The notes beneath the pieces were generated by a model, which did not search any database, was not told the origin of the DNA, and saw only the letters and a list, made by a program, of their open reading frames with translations. Source: an uncultured Pelagibacteraceae bacterium (GTDB lineage: Bacteria > Pseudomonadota > Alphaproteobacteria > Pelagibacterales > Pelagibacteraceae). Taken from it: a DNA stretch of 64,000 bases. Shown in pieces: positions 39,379-49,638 of this stretch. The stretch's first letter is position 1. The number at the start of each line of letters is the position of its first letter. The stretch covers positions 24,622 through 88,621 of the forward strand of contig CACJDV010000002.1 of the NCBI GenBank assembly GCA_902592265.1, in the 5' to 3' direction. The position numbers were made by a program, and so were the translations under genes.

Positions 39379-42282
39379 ATGCGGTTTAGTTCAGATCAAA
39401 TACAAAGAATAGGAAAAGAAATAAGTAATAAAGTTGATGGGAAAACTTTATTTGATGAATTTTCTCGAGGTCGATACAGTACAGATGCATCAGTTTATCA
39501 AATCAAGCCTCTTGGTGTAGTTCTTCCAAAAGATACAAATGATGTTTTAAACCTAATGGAATATTCTCAAAAAAATTCCATTCCTCTTCTAGCTAGAGGC
39601 GGTGGAAGTTCTCAATGTGGTCAAACTGTAGGTGAAAGTGTAGTTCTCGATTATTCAAAACATCAAAACAAAATATTAGAACTTAATATAGAAGAAAAAT
39701 ATGTATGGGTTCAGCCAGGTGTTGTCTTGGATCATTTAAATTCATTTCTAAGACCGCATGGTCTATGGTTTCCTGTAGATGTATCTACAAGTAGTAGAGC
39801 AACTATTGGGGGGATGTCAGCAAATAATTCATGTGGATCAAGATCTTTATATTATGGGAATATGGTTCACAACGTGCTAGCTATCGAAGCAATTCTAGAT
39901 GATGGTTCATTACATACTTTCGATCAAATTAATAAAAACTATTTAACAACAACTAATAACCAAGATCGTTTTTATAAAATAATTGATAAATTTTTACATT
40001 TAAGACAGAAAGTTAGTAAGGATATTGATGAAAACTGGCCAACTACTCAAAGAAGAGTTGGTGGATATAACATTGATTTAATAGATCCAAACGGGTTTAA
40101 TTCATCAAATCTATTAGTTGGTTCTGAGGGAACATTGTCTCTTTTTAATAGAATAAAATTAAAGTTATCTGAGATTCCTAAAAACAAAATTTTAGGCGTC
40201 TGTTATTTTGATAACTTTCATCAAGCTATGGAATTAACAAAAGAGATCGTAAAATTAAAACCTACTTGTGTCGAATTAATGGATCAAAACTTATTAAATC
40301 TTGCAAAAGAAATTCCAATGTATGCTGGTGGTATTAAGAAATATATAAAAGGTAATCCAGAGGCAGTTTTGATGGTTGAATTTATAGATACAGACCAAAA
40401 TATTTATGAGAAAAAAATAAAAGATCTTGAGTATTTAGTTCTTAATCAAAATAAAAAAAATCAATTTTCTTTTTTTACAGACTTATCAGAGCAAAAAGAA
40501 GTTTTTGAGATTAGAAAAGCTGGATTAAATATTTTGATGTCGATGAAGGGAGATAAGAAGCCGGTTGCATTTATAGAGGATTGTGCAGTTTCTTTAGATC
40601 ATTTGGCAGAATACACTGCAAGATTAAATGAAATATTTAAAAGATATAACACAAGTGGAATGTTTTACGCTCATGCATCGGTTGGAACCCTTCACGTAAG
40701 ACCAGTTTTGAATATGAAATCTGACCAAGATATTAAAAACATGAGATCTATATCTGAGGAAGCTTTTGAAATGGTTAAAGATTATAAAGGTTCTCATTCA
40801 GGTGAACACGGAGATGGGATTGTTAGATCAGAATTCCACGAAATGATGTTTGGAAAAAATATCACAAATGCATTCGAAGAAATTAAAGATACATTCGATA
40901 ATAAGAATTTATTAAATCCAGGTAAAATTGTAAGACCTTTTAAATCAAATGATAGATCGTTGATGAGATATAAATTAGATTATCAAACAGAGAATATAAG
41001 TACTCATTATGATTGGTCTAATTGGGGTCAATTTTCAGATGCAATTGAAATGTGTAATAACAACGGCGCATGCAGAAAATTAGATTCAGGAGTAATGTGT
41101 CCTTCATACAGGGTAACGAAAGAAGAGAAAGATTTAGTTAGAGGAAGAGCAAATACATTAAGACTCGCTCTTTCTAATCAATTACCAGAGGGGTCTTTTG
41201 CATCTAAAGAAATGTATGAAACAATGGAGCTTTGTGTGAGCTGTAAAGCTTGTCAAAGAGAATGTCCAATGTCTGTAGATATGGCTAAGATGAAAAGTGA
41301 ATTTCTCTCTCATTATTACAAAAAATATAGTATGAGAATTAAAGATAAAATTATCTCTGATATGCCTAGGCTGATTTGGTTATATAAAATCATAAACCCA
41401 ATAATTAATAAGATTAAAAATTTTCCAGTTATTTCAAACATTATTAAAAAATTTGGTTTTGCAACTGAAAGAAGCTTGCCTGAGGTCCAAAATCAAAAGG
41501 CTTTAAAAGACATATATAACAATCAAGAAATTTCAGAAAATAAAGTGATTTTATTTGCAGATACATTTAATATTAACTTTGAGAATGAAAATTTGGTCTA
41601 CACAATTAAAGTATTAAATAAATTTGGTTATCAAGCAGTAATCCCAAGTTTTGATAGTGATAAACTTGATAGACCACTCTGTTGTGGAAGAACCTATATA
41701 TCATATGGTCAACTAGATAAGGCTGCAGATGAATTGAATAGATTTAATGACTATATTATTAAAAATAACTACTTTGAATTACCCATAGTAGGTATCGAAC
41801 CGTCTTGTTTGCTTACTTTTAGTGACGAGTATCAATCACTTAAAGGCATAAAAAATAGAGATAAAATAAAAAATAGATTTTATTTATTAGAAGAGTTTAT
41901 TTTAGAACAAATTAAAAAAGATAAAAATGTTAAATCAAATAGTTTTAGTCAAAATGTTTTAATTCATGGACATTGTCACCAAAAGTCTCAAGATAGAATG
42001 AAAGGACTTAAAGATCTTTTATCTGAGCTAAATATAAATAATAAGATGATAGATTCTAGTTGTTGTGGGATGGCCGGTTCTTTTGGATATGATAGTAAAA
42101 CTTATGAAACTTCAAAAAAGATGGCTAATCTATCTTTAATACCTGCAATTAATAGTAGTGACGAAAATGATTTTATAGTTGCAAATGGTACAAGCTGTAG
42201 ACACCAAATATCAGATTTATCAGAAAAAAAAGGAAAGCACGTTTCAGAATTGTTATTTAAGATTTTTGAAACTGTAAATTAA
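39379..42282 (+). CDS. Fused FAD-linked oxidase / Fe-S (CCG domain) dehydrogenase, D-lactate/2-hydroxyacid type
   Basis: LARGGGSSQCGQTVG FAD-binding region, GEHGDGI, CVSCKACQRECP, HGHCHQKS, SSCCGMAGSFGY. Confidence 0.92.
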   Translation: MRFSSDQIQRIGKEISNKVDGKTLFDEFSRGRYSTDASVYQIKPLGVVLPKDTNDVLNLMEYSQKNSIPLLARGGGSSQCGQTVGESVVLDYSKHQNKILELNIEEKYVWVQPGVVLDHLNSFLRPHGLWFPVDVSTSSRATIGGMSANNSCGSRSLYYGNMVHNVLAIEAILDDGSLHTFDQINKNYLTTTNNQDRFYKIIDKFLHLRQKVSKDIDENWPTTQRRVGGYNIDLIDPNGFNSSNLLVGSEGTLSLFNRIKLKLSEIPKNKILGVCYFDNFHQAMELTKEIVKLKPTCVELMDQNLLNLAKEIPMYAGGIKKYIKGNPEAVLMVEFIDTDQNIYEKKIKDLEYLVLNQNKKNQFSFFTDLSEQKEVFEIRKAGLNILMSMKGDKKPVAFIEDCAVSLDHLAEYTARLNEIFKRYNTSGMFYAHASVGTLHVRPVLNMKSDQDIKNMRSISEEAFEMVKDYKGSHSGEHGDGIVRSEFHEMMFGKNITNAFEEIKDTFDNKNLLNPGKIVRPFKSNDRSLMRYKLDYQTENISTHYDWSNWGQFSDAIEMCNNNGACRKLDSGVMCPSYRVTKEEKDLVRGRANTLRLALSNQLPEGSFASKEMYETMELCVSCKACQRECPMSVDMAKMKSEFLSHYYKKYSMRIKDKIISDMPRLIWLYKIINPIINKIKNFPVISNIIKKFGFATERSLPEVQNQKALKDIYNNQEISENKVILFADTFNINFENENLVYTIKVLNKFGYQAVIPSFDSDKLDRPLCCGRTYISYGQLDKAADELNRFNDYIIKNNYFELPIVGIEPSCLLTFSDEYQSLKGIKNRDKIKNRFYLLEEFILEQIKKDKNVKSNSFSQNVLIHGHCHQKSQDRMKGLKDLLSELNINNKMIDSSCCGMAGSFGYDSKTYETSKKMANLSLIPAINSSDENDFIVANGTSCRHQISDLSEKKGKHVSELLFKIFETVN

Positions 42283-43469
42283 AGAATTATTTTTTTGTTA
42301 TAAAAATCATCTATCTCTTCATCTTTATAACCAAAATTTTGCATTATTTCCCTTGTGTGCTCACCTAAATCTGGTGCACCTTTAGATTTTTCTGTTTTGC
42401 TTTTTGAAAATTTAATTGGCATTCCAACAGCTTTGCTTGGACCAGCTTTTTTATTACTTACCTCAATAATCATCTCTCTTTCAATAGTTTGAGGGTCTTT
42501 AAACATGTCGGTTATCGAATTTATAGGACCACATGGTAAACCATTTTCATCAAATATTCTTAACCATTCTTGAGAAGGTTTTTTGATGAATTCATTATTA
42601 AGAATTTCTACAAGTTCATTTAAATTTTCTTTTCTACTCGAATTAGTTGAAAATTTTTCATCCTCATTAAGATCTTGACGATTGATTGCCTTTAGCAACA
42701 TAAGCCATGTATTTTGATTTGATGCACCAATAGTAATCCATTTATCTTTAGTTTTAAAAGCTTGATAAGGTGCAGTTAAAGGATGAGCTGATCCAAGAGG
42801 ACCTGGAGATACACCGGTTGCACCAGCGATTGCAGATTGCCAGTATGTATGAACTATTCCTGCTTCATATAAAGATGTATCAACTTTTTGTCCTTCGCCA
42901 GTTTTATTCCTATGAATTAAAGCAGCTAAAATACCACTTGCAGCAAGTAATCCTGCAGTGATATCTGTAAGTGGCGCTCCTACTTTCATTGGAGGTTTAT
43001 TCTTATCTTCACCAGTTATACTCATTAAACCACTCATGCCTTGTGCTACTAAATCAAATCCTCCTTTATTCGCATAAGGACCTGTTCTTCCATAACCAGA
43101 AATTTCACATAAAATAATTTTAGGATTAATCTTTGATATTGTATCATAACCAATACCCAGTTTTTCTAATGTCCCTTTTCTAAAATTTTCTAAAACTACA
43201 TCAGAATTTTTTATCATTGTCTTAAAAATCTCAATTCCCTTTTTATCTTTCAAATTTAAAGCAATACCTTTTTTATTTCTATTCATCATTAAATAAGCTG
43301 CTGACACTCCATTGACGTCGGGAGGAAGGAAATTTCTAGTATCATCACCTCCTGGGGTTTTTTCTATTTTAATAACTTCAGCCCCTAGATCTGCCAAAAG
43401 TAATCCACAAGTGGGACCAGCCATTATTTGAGCCATCTCTAACACTCGAATACCTTTTAATGATGCCAT
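42279..43469 (-). CDS. CoA transferase family III (CaiB/BaiF)
   Basis: LKGIRVLEMAQIMAGPTCGLLLADLGAEVIKIEKTPGGDDTR. Confidence 0.94.
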   Translation of the reverse strand: MASLKGIRVLEMAQIMAGPTCGLLLADLGAEVIKIEKTPGGDDTRNFLPPDVNGVSAAYLMMNRNKKGIALNLKDKKGIEIFKTMIKNSDVVLENFRKGTLEKLGIGYDTISKINPKIILCEISGYGRTGPYANKGGFDLVAQGMSGLMSITGEDKNKPPMKVGAPLTDITAGLLAASGILAALIHRNKTGEGQKVDTSLYEAGIVHTYWQSAIAGATGVSPGPLGSAHPLTAPYQAFKTKDKWITIGASNQNTWLMLLKAINRQDLNEDEKFSTNSSRKENLNELVEILNNEFIKKPSQEWLRIFDENGLPCGPINSITDMFKDPQTIEREMIIEVSNKKAGPSKAVGMPIKFSKSKTEKSKGAPDLGEHTREIMQNFGYKDEEIDDFYNKKIIL

Positions 43470-43475
43470 TTATTT

Positions 43476-44258
43476 TTATTTATTTTTAAATTTTGGCTTT
43501 GTTTTTTTTAGGAAGGATTGATATCCAATTTTAAAATCCTCGGTATCATAACATTTGTAACCAAGATTATTTATTTTTTCTGTTACTTTACCTTTCTTTA
43601 AAATATTTCTTGCAAACTCTTTGTGCCATCTGGCAACTTTAGGAGCACCTTCACATATAAGTTCAGCTGACTTATATGCTTCTTTCTTAACGTCTTCATC
43701 GTTAACTACTCTGTTAACCAATCTTTTTTCTAAAGCCTCCTGAGAGTCAAATACTCTTCCCTCAAACAAAATTTCCATAGCAGTTGAATAGGTAGTTGCT
43801 TTTAAAAGAACCTCTAGTTCTTTTGCAGCCATTGTTAAACCAAGTCTTTTTATTGGTATACCAAACCTTGAACTTTTCCCACAGATTCTAATGTCACAAC
43901 AAGCAGCTATTTCCAAACCACCACCCACACAAATTCCTTCAATCATAGCTATTGTAGGTACTGGACAATTAAATATTGTTCCTAAGGTTCCATGTAAAAA
44001 CTTTCCATAAGATTTTGCTAATTTTGATGATGATCTTTCTTTTTTAAATTCTCCAATATCATTTCCAGGTGAAAACGATTTTCCCCCTTCACCTCTTATG
44101 ATCACGCATCTAAGGTTTTTTTCTTTTGAAATTTTTTTAAAAATTTTACCAAGTTCTATCCACATTGGTTTAGTCATTGCATTTAATTTTTCTGGTCTAT
44201 TAATAACAACTTCAAATAAATGACTATTTATTTTATTTAGCTTAACTAAACTGCTCAT
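43476..44258 (-). CDS. Enoyl-CoA hydratase/isomerase family
   Basis: RPEKLNAMTKPMW, GEGGKSFSPGNDIGEF, PTIAMIEGICVGGGLEIAACCDIRI. Confidence 0.93.
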   Translation of the reverse strand: MSSLVKLNKINSHLFEVVINRPEKLNAMTKPMWIELGKIFKKISKEKNLRCVIIRGEGGKSFSPGNDIGEFKKERSSSKLAKSYGKFLHGTLGTIFNCPVPTIAMIEGICVGGGLEIAACCDIRICGKSSRFGIPIKRLGLTMAAKELEVLLKATTYSTAMEILFEGRVFDSQEALEKRLVNRVVNDEDVKKEAYKSAELICEGAPKVARWHKEFARNILKKGKVTEKINNLGYKCYDTEDFKIGYQSFLKKTKPKFKNK

Positions 44259-45545
44259 CTAACTCCTATAAAAATACTCTACTAATGTCATTGGTATTGC
44301 TGGTACATACGTTACTAAAAGTAATAAAATTAACAACACACATATAAATGATATATTTGATCTTGTTACATCCCAGATATCTGCTTTTGCAACTGAACAG
44401 GCTGTTACTAATACACTTGCTACAGGAGGTGTTTGCTGTCCTATGGCTAGGTTTAAAGTTACAATTATTCCAAAATGAACAGGATCAATACCAACTGCAT
44501 TAACCAATGGCATAACTATTGGTACGGTTAAAATTATTGCTGCAACTGAGTGTAAAAAGAAACCTATAATTAATAAAAATATATTTAAAATTCCTAAAAC
44601 TGCATATTTATTATTAGTAAATTCAATAATTGACTCAGCAACCTTTTGAGGAATTTGTTCAATGGTTAAAAACTCTCCTAATAAAACAGATGCTGCAACT
44701 AATAACATTACTGATGCGGTCTGTATCGCTCCCTCGCAGGCTGACTCATATAGTCTTTTAAAGTCTATTTCTTTATAGATAAAACCAATGACCAAAGATG
44801 CTACAACTGCTAAACCAGCTCCCTCTGTAGCTGTTACAACGCCTCCAAAAATCCCTCCTAAAATAATTATTGGTAGTAAAAAGGCTAAAGCTGCATCTTT
44901 TGCTGTTTTTTTTACGTTTGGTATATTGAATGTCTCCTCAACAGGGAAATTTTTCCTTCTTGCTGTAACATAAGCTGCCAACATAAGAAAAAATCCACCT
45001 ATTACTCCAGGAATAATTCCGGCAACAAATAATTGAACAACTGAACTTTGAGACATAACTGCATAAACAATCATTGGTATTGATGGTGGAATAATAATTG
45101 CTAAAGATGCTGAAGATGAAGTCACTGCAGCAGCAAATGCGCCTGGGTATCCTTTCTTTTTCATTGCAGGAATTAAAATAGAACCTAATGCAGCAACATC
45201 AGCAACTGCAGATCCAGAAATTTCAGCAAAAAACATTGAGGTTGCAATATTAATCATACTCAACCCACCTTTAATAAATCCAACTAGAGCAGAGGCAAAA
45301 GCTATAAGTCTTCTAGAAATACCAGCACTATTCATAATTGAACCAGCTAAAATAAATAGTGGGATTGCAATCAATGGAAACTTCATTGATCCATCAAACA
45401 TTACGATCGCAGTATCAATTAGAAAACTTGTGCCAGTTTTCATAACCATTGCAATAATAGTTGTTACTGCAAGGCCAATCGCAATAGGCACATTTATAGA
45501 CAACAAAAGTAACAAGACCATAAACATTGTCAGAATTATCATCAA
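44259..45545 (-). CDS. dctM: TRAP transporter large permease (DctM)
   Basis: 12-TM permease, IPLFILAGSIMNSAGIS, SSASLAIIIPPSIPMIVY. Confidence 0.95.
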   Translation of the reverse strand: MMIILTMFMVLLLLLSINVPIAIGLAVTTIIAMVMKTGTSFLIDTAIVMFDGSMKFPLIAIPLFILAGSIMNSAGISRRLIAFASALVGFIKGGLSMINIATSMFFAEISGSAVADVAALGSILIPAMKKKGYPGAFAAAVTSSSASLAIIIPPSIPMIVYAVMSQSSVVQLFVAGIIPGVIGGFFLMLAAYVTARRKNFPVEETFNIPNVKKTAKDAALAFLLPIIILGGIFGGVVTATEGAGLAVVASLVIGFIYKEIDFKRLYESACEGAIQTASVMLLVAASVLLGEFLTIEQIPQKVAESIIEFTNNKYAVLGILNIFLLIIGFFLHSVAAIILTVPIVMPLVNAVGIDPVHFGIIVTLNLAIGQQTPPVASVLVTACSVAKADIWDVTRSNISFICVLLILLLLVTYVPAIPMTLVEYFYRS

Positions 45546-46051
45546 ATATCTCCTGTTTGCTCGTCGCCCGTATTTTGTAAAACTAAATTTTTATAATCTT
45601 CTGGAATTCTTAAAGTCTCAGATAGAATAAAAAGACATGATGCAATTGGAATTACTGATTGAACAAATGGTTGAGGAACCCATTCTAATGTCACCAGCGT
45701 TTCGCCTGTTATTAAGGTTAAAACTAAATAACCGTAATATGCTAATAATATTAAAAAACCATAAACCACTAGCTTAGATACAACAAAAAAAATTTTTCTT
45801 AATGGTAGCGGAAAAGCTTTAAAAATACTTGGTACACTTATGTGAGAACCTTTTAATGCGGCATAGGCGGAACCATAATATGTTATCCATGCAAGTTGGA
45901 CAGCAGCAACTTCATCGTACCAAACCAAAGCACTGCCGGCAAAACGAAAGGTAACTCCAAGTAAAACTGTTACTGCTAATGCTACCATCATTATAAACAG
46001 TATAATTTTTAGAATTTTTTCGTACGAATTTATAAAATTTTGTAATTTCAT
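45542..46051 (-). CDS. dctQ: TRAP transporter small permease (DctQ)
   Basis: 169 aa 4-TM, WYDEVAAVQLAWITYYGSAYAALKGSHISV. Confidence 0.92.
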   Translation of the reverse strand: MKLQNFINSYEKILKIILFIMMVALAVTVLLGVTFRFAGSALVWYDEVAAVQLAWITYYGSAYAALKGSHISVPSIFKAFPLPLRKIFFVVSKLVVYGFLILLAYYGYLVLTLITGETLVTLEWVPQPFVQSVIPIASCLFILSETLRIPEDYKNLVLQNTGDEQTGDI

Positions 46052-46059
46052 ATAATATT

Positions 46060-46082
46060 CAGGCCCTCTGAATGAGGGCCTG
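46060..46082. other. Intergenic hairpin between dctP and dctQ (operon 1)
   Basis: caggccctc-tgaat-gagggcctg perfect inverted repeat. Confidence 0.85.
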
Positions 46083-46102
46083 ATAAGATCTATTTAATTA
46101 TA

Positions 46103-47077
46103 TTACTTTGCTAAAGATGATACTTTTTTTACTAAAGCACCACCAGTAGGAACTTCTGATCCAAATTGATCGTAAATTCCTTTACTAGCTGCAATAAAAG
46201 CACCTTTGTCCGCTTCGTTTACTTGGACACCAGCATCTTTAATTACTTTTAATAAAGATTTTTCAAGTTTAGCAGCTTCTTTGTACACAAATTTTTGTGT
46301 ATCTTGAGCAGCTTTCTCTAAAATATCTTGAACATCTGCAGGTAGTTTGCTCCAGTGATCCTTATGAACAGTTACATAAGCAGGAGTATAAACGTGACCT
46401 GTGATTGATAAATATTTTTGAACTTCTTGAAATTTAGCACTAGCTATTTGAGCATATGGGTTTTCTTGTCCATCCATTGTACCTGTTTTCAAAGCAGTGA
46501 ATACTTCAGAAAAAGACATTGGAGTTGGGTTTGCACCATATGATTGGAACATTTTAACTCTCCATTTTGATTTAGGAGTTCTTAATTTAATTCCTTTTAA
46601 ATCACCTGGAGTATTAATTGGTCTAGTATTATTTGTTATATGTCTAAAACCATTTTCCCATACAGCAATAACTTTGTAACCTGTTTTATCTTCAAGGTTT
46701 TTAAACATACCTGGTAAAACATTTTTTTCTACTTTAGCCATGTGCTTTCTGTCTTTAATAATAAAAGGCATATCAAAAACACCAAACTCATCATGAATAG
46801 AAGCCATTACTGATGAAGGTAACCACATATTAACTGTACCTAATTTTAGTTTCTGCATTCCTTGTTTGTCTTTTCCAAGTTGTGAAGAACCAAATACAGT
46901 TACTTTACCTTTATTGCCTAATCTCTTATTAGCAAGTTTAGCAAAATGATCAACTGAAGCTGAAAATAGAGAACCTGGTTTACCCACGTGTCCAAATTTT
47001 ACTTCAACTGAGTTTGCTGCAAAACTTAAGAATAAAGATGAGAACAATACAACGATTATTTTACTTAATTTATTCAT
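46103..47077 (-). CDS. dctP: TRAP transporter substrate-binding protein (DctP)
   Basis: Signal peptide, EVKFGHVGKPGSLF, LKGIKLRTPKSKWRVKMFQSYGANPTPMSFSEVFTALKTGTMDGQENP. Confidence 0.95.
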   Translation of the reverse strand: MNKLSKIIVVLFSSLFLSFAANSVEVKFGHVGKPGSLFSASVDHFAKLANKRLGNKGKVTVFGSSQLGKDKQGMQKLKLGTVNMWLPSSVMASIHDEFGVFDMPFIIKDRKHMAKVEKNVLPGMFKNLEDKTGYKVIAVWENGFRHITNNTRPINTPGDLKGIKLRTPKSKWRVKMFQSYGANPTPMSFSEVFTALKTGTMDGQENPYAQIASAKFQEVQKYLSITGHVYTPAYVTVHKDHWSKLPADVQDILEKAAQDTQKFVYKEAAKLEKSLLKVIKDAGVQVNEADKGAFIAASKGIYDQFGSEVPTGGALVKKVSSLAK

Positions 47078-47199
47078 ATTTATTTCCCTTAGTTATTATT
47101 TATTTAAAATAGGTTACCTAAAATATTAATATAGATCTAGTGAATAAATCAGCTTAGATTAAAAAATTTATTTAAGAAAATATCTGGAAAAATTTAAGA

Positions 47200-49578
47200 T
47201 TATTGTATGCTCGCTTGAGATTTATCGTCTTTTTTAGACATATCAACCTCAACCCACTCTGTCTTCTTAAGCTCTTTAGTTAAGGCAATTTTTAAAACCT
47301 CATCAGCAAACTCAACTGGAGTAATTTTTATCTCATCAATAATCTTTTTTGGCATGTCTACAAGGTCTTTTTCATTTTCTTTTGGAATTAAAACCTCTTT
47401 TATGCCTGCTCTATGGGCTGCTAATAGCTTTTCTTTCAGCCCACCAATAGGCAATACTTGGCCAGTCAATGTTACTTCACCTGTCATAGCCACATCTCTT
47501 TTTACTGGAATGTTTGTAATTGATGAAACTATTGATGTAACCATTCCTATTCCAGCAGATGGGCCATCTTTTGGTGTTGCTCCCTCAGGAACATGAATAT
47601 GAAAATCTTTTTTCTCAAATAATGGAGGAATAATTCCATATTCTAAGCATTTTGATCTTACAAATGATTTTGCAGCTTTAACCGACTCTTGCATAACATC
47701 ACCAAGCTTTCCAGTAATTTGCATACGGCCTTTACCTGGCATTGTTACTGTCTCTATTTTCAAAATTTCTCCACCATATTCAGTCCAAGCTAATCCTGTT
47801 ACTATACCCACCCTATTTTCACTCTCCAACTCACCTGATTTAAATTTAGGTACCCCTAAAAAGTCTGGTAGATTTTTTGAGTTGATATTGACTTCTTTTT
47901 CTTCTCCAGAGACAACCTTTTTAACTACTTTTCTCGCAATTTTAGAAATTTCTCTCTCGAGATTTCTTACTCCAGATTCCTTTGTGTAACTTCTAATAAC
48001 TTCTTTAATAATATCATCACCTAAATTCATTTCTTTTTCCTTCACACCATTATCTTTTATTTGTTTTGGAAGAAGATATTTGTTTGCAATATTTATTTTT
48101 TCATCTTCTGTGTAGCCTGCCAATCTAATTACTTCCATTCGATCTAATAGTGGAGGTAAAATGTTTAATGTATTAGCTGTAGTCACAAACATCACATCAG
48201 ATAAATCATAATCAACTTCTAGATAGTGATCATTAAAAGTCGTATTTTGCTCTGGATCTAAAGCCTCCAACAAAGCTGAAGAAGGATCTCCTCTATAATC
48301 ATTTCCAACTTTATCAATCTCGTCTAAAAGTATTAGTGGATTTTTAGTTCCAGCTTTTTTCATCATTTGAATAATTTTACCTGGTAAAGAACCTATATAA
48401 GTTCTTCTGTGACCTCTAATTTCTGCCTCGTCTCTCATTCCACCTACCGACATTCTTACAAATTCTCTATTTGTTGCTTTCGCAATTGATTTTCCTAAAG
48501 ACGTTTTTCCAACACCAGGCGGTCCTACTAAGCATAAAATAGGGCCTTTAATCTTATCCATTCTTTTTTGGACTGCTAGAAATTCAATAATTCTCTCTTT
48601 AACTTTTTCTAAACCAAAATGATCTTTATCTAAAACTTCAAGAGCTTTTTTTAAATCTATAACAACATCACTTTTTTTATGCCAAGGAAGATCTATCATC
48701 CAATCTAAGTAATTTCTCACCACAGTTGCTTCTGCTGACATTGGGCTCATATTTTTTAATTTTTTTAATTCTTGAAGACATTTTTTCTCAACATCTTTTG
48801 GCATTTTAGATTTAAGAATTGCTTTATTTAAACTTGTATTTTCATCTTTGCCGTCCTCAATTTCACCTAACTCTTTTTGGATAGCTTTCAATTGTTCATT
48901 TAAATAATACTCTCTTTGAGTTTTTTCCATTTGGGTTTTAACCCTTCCTCTAATTCTTTTTTCCACTCCAATAATGCTTGTTTCATTTTCCATTATTTTT
49001 ATGATTGCATTTAATCTTTTCTTTACATCAATAGTCTCAAAAATTTGTTGTTTCTCTGAAATTGTTGCAGTGATGTGTGAAGCAATGTTATCTGCAATCT
49101 GAGAAGGATCTTTTAATTTTTTAATTGTATTAATAGTCTCACTAGAAACTTTTTTATTTATAGAAGTTAATTTTTCCATTCGTCTGATTGCTGTAACGGC
49201 TAATGGATACAAATCTTCATCACCATCAATCACATCATTGTGAGGTGTAAAATCACAAGTTATAAACTTTTCATTATCCTTAAAATCAATAATTTTTACT
49301 CTACGAACACCTTCAACCAAAACTTTCACTGTTCCATCTGGGAGTTTTAAAAGTTGTAAGATACTACCTTCACATCCATACATAAATATGTCTGTTTTCT
49401 TAGGATCATCGATTTCAGAATTTTTTTGAGTTACTAAAATTATTTTTTTCTCTTTTTTCATCACCTCATTTAACGCAGAGATCGATTTATCTCTTCCAAC
49501 AAAAAGCGGGATTACCATGCTTGGAAAAACCACAATGTCTCTAAGTGGTAATAATGGTGAAGAAGTTTTTACGTCCAT
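47200..49578 (-). CDS. lon: ATP-dependent protease Lon
   Basis: CLVGPPGVGKTSLGKSIA, PKDGPSAGIGM catalytic Ser region. Confidence 0.98.
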   Translation of the reverse strand: MDVKTSSPLLPLRDIVVFPSMVIPLFVGRDKSISALNEVMKKEKKIILVTQKNSEIDDPKKTDIFMYGCEGSILQLLKLPDGTVKVLVEGVRRVKIIDFKDNEKFITCDFTPHNDVIDGDEDLYPLAVTAIRRMEKLTSINKKVSSETINTIKKLKDPSQIADNIASHITATISEKQQIFETIDVKKRLNAIIKIMENETSIIGVEKRIRGRVKTQMEKTQREYYLNEQLKAIQKELGEIEDGKDENTSLNKAILKSKMPKDVEKKCLQELKKLKNMSPMSAEATVVRNYLDWMIDLPWHKKSDVVIDLKKALEVLDKDHFGLEKVKERIIEFLAVQKRMDKIKGPILCLVGPPGVGKTSLGKSIAKATNREFVRMSVGGMRDEAEIRGHRRTYIGSLPGKIIQMMKKAGTKNPLILLDEIDKVGNDYRGDPSSALLEALDPEQNTTFNDHYLEVDYDLSDVMFVTTANTLNILPPLLDRMEVIRLAGYTEDEKINIANKYLLPKQIKDNGVKEKEMNLGDDIIKEVIRSYTKESGVRNLEREISKIARKVVKKVVSGEEKEVNINSKNLPDFLGVPKFKSGELESENRVGIVTGLAWTEYGGEILKIETVTMPGKGRMQITGKLGDVMQESVKAAKSFVRSKCLEYGIIPPLFEKKDFHIHVPEGATPKDGPSAGIGMVTSIVSSITNIPVKRDVAMTGEVTLTGQVLPIGGLKEKLLAAHRAGIKEVLIPKENEKDLVDMPKKIIDEIKITPVEFADEVLKIALTKELKKTEWVEVDMSKKDDKSQASIQ

Positions 49579-49638
49579 GAAATCAATATGGATATTAAAA
49601 TTATTTTTGCAATACCTTTTTACAAGTTATTAGGGTTA

